NCBI GenBank assembly: GCA_903905285.1
Contig: CAIVFQ010000038.1
Coordinates: 1 to 13,689, forward strand
DNA: 13,689 nt
Reading direction: 5' to 3'
Source: an uncultured Alphaproteobacteria bacterium
Lineage (GTDB): Bacteria; Pseudomonadota; Alphaproteobacteria; Paracaedibacterales; CAIULA01
The position numbers were made by a program, and so were the translations under genes. The stretch's first letter is position 1. Each line of letters begins with the position of its first letter. Below are positions 13,605 through 13,689 of the stretch, piece after piece. A model generated the notes under the pieces. The model did no database searches. It saw nothing but the letters and a program-made list of their open reading frames with translations, and had not been told where the DNA came from.

Positions 13605-13689
13605 TCAATCTAAAGATAAGTTATGCAAATTATCTGTTTTGTGAGCATCTGTATGATTGTCGATGTAGTTATTGATGATCTCGTCACTG
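13605..13689 (-). CDS. C-terminal end of a probable IS200/IS605 TnpA transposase (partial, runs off the right edge)
   Basis: On the minus strand the frame from 13688 to TGA at 13607-13605 encodes 27 residues beginning SDEIINNYIDNHTDAHK and ending in LSLD. Many IS200/IS605 Y1 transposases end with a helix of the type (V/S)-D-E-x-I-x-x-Y-I followed by a short polar tail, which fits. The catalytic HUH and tyrosine motifs lie outside the window, so the family call rests on this tail and the nearby hairpin. Confidence 0.5.
   Translation of the reverse strand, partial: SDEIINNYIDNHTDAHKTDNLHNLSLD

Larger units (their letters stand above)
13550..13689 (-). mobile_element. Right end of a probable IS200/IS605-family element inserted in fumC (partial)
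   Basis: Downstream of the fumC break the sequence changes to a non-fumarase segment holding a short hairpin (13561-13576) and, on the minus strand, the 3' end of a reading frame that looks like a Y1 transposase. Elements of this family lack terminal inverted repeats and instead have subterminal hairpins recognised by TnpA. The exact boundary, about 13550-13560, cannot be fixed without an intact copy or the uninterrupted fumC. Confidence 0.5.

Overview
The window reads as a piece of chromosome from an alphaproteobacterium that lives inside eukaryotic cells, most likely a member of the Holosporales or a similar protist symbiont. This is inferred from the alphaproteobacterial-looking housekeeping genes (DnaA, Tgt, RpoH, PgeF, FumC, HemW), a sugar-phosphate antiporter typical of intracellular bacteria, abundant small palindromic repeats and insertion sequence remnants, and above all a eukaryotic-type actin gene fused to a bacterial signal peptide. 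No rRNA, tRNA or CRISPR array is visible.

Layout. Positions 1-145 hold the start of a probable IS30-family transposase, reading left out of the window. hemW (minus strand) follows. Between hemW and tgt lies an accessory island of about 4 kb with three plus-strand genes, all with N-terminal signal peptides: a serine alpha/beta hydrolase (1381-2433), an unrecognised 305-residue protein whose 3' end runs into a pentanucleotide repeat (2727-3644), and a remodelled actin (4011-5333). The actin gene is bracketed by two copies of a roughly 100-bp palindromic repeat in inverted orientation. Then come minus-strand tgt and an OPA-family MFS antiporter (apparent operon), and dnaA preceded by a small lipoprotein gene (apparent operon). 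On the plus strand rpoH, pgeF and fumC follow. rpoH is split by an exact 59-bp tandem duplication. fumC lacks about its last 30 codons because a probable IS200/IS605 element has inserted there; the window ends inside that element.

Main point. The actin-like protein keeps long blocks that match conventional animal or amoebal actin at roughly 85% by eye, so it is a fairly recent acquisition from a eukaryote and not an MreB, ParM or other bacterial actin relative. It has gained a Sec signal peptide whose predicted cleavage restores an actin-like acidic N-terminus. It has lost two internal segments, including the catalytic glutamine and about 29 residues between subdomain 1 and the second phosphate loop, and its last actin segment (about 40 residues) is replaced by an unrelated tail of about 120 residues. 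The best guess is an exported actin mimic or decoy acting on the host cytoskeleton. That role is inference. The two other exported proteins beside it may belong to the same host-interaction island.

The core genes look ordinary, apart from the rpoH and fumC lesions. These fit a genome with relaxed selection and active mobile elements, although the rpoH duplication could also be an assembly error or a reversible slippage state.
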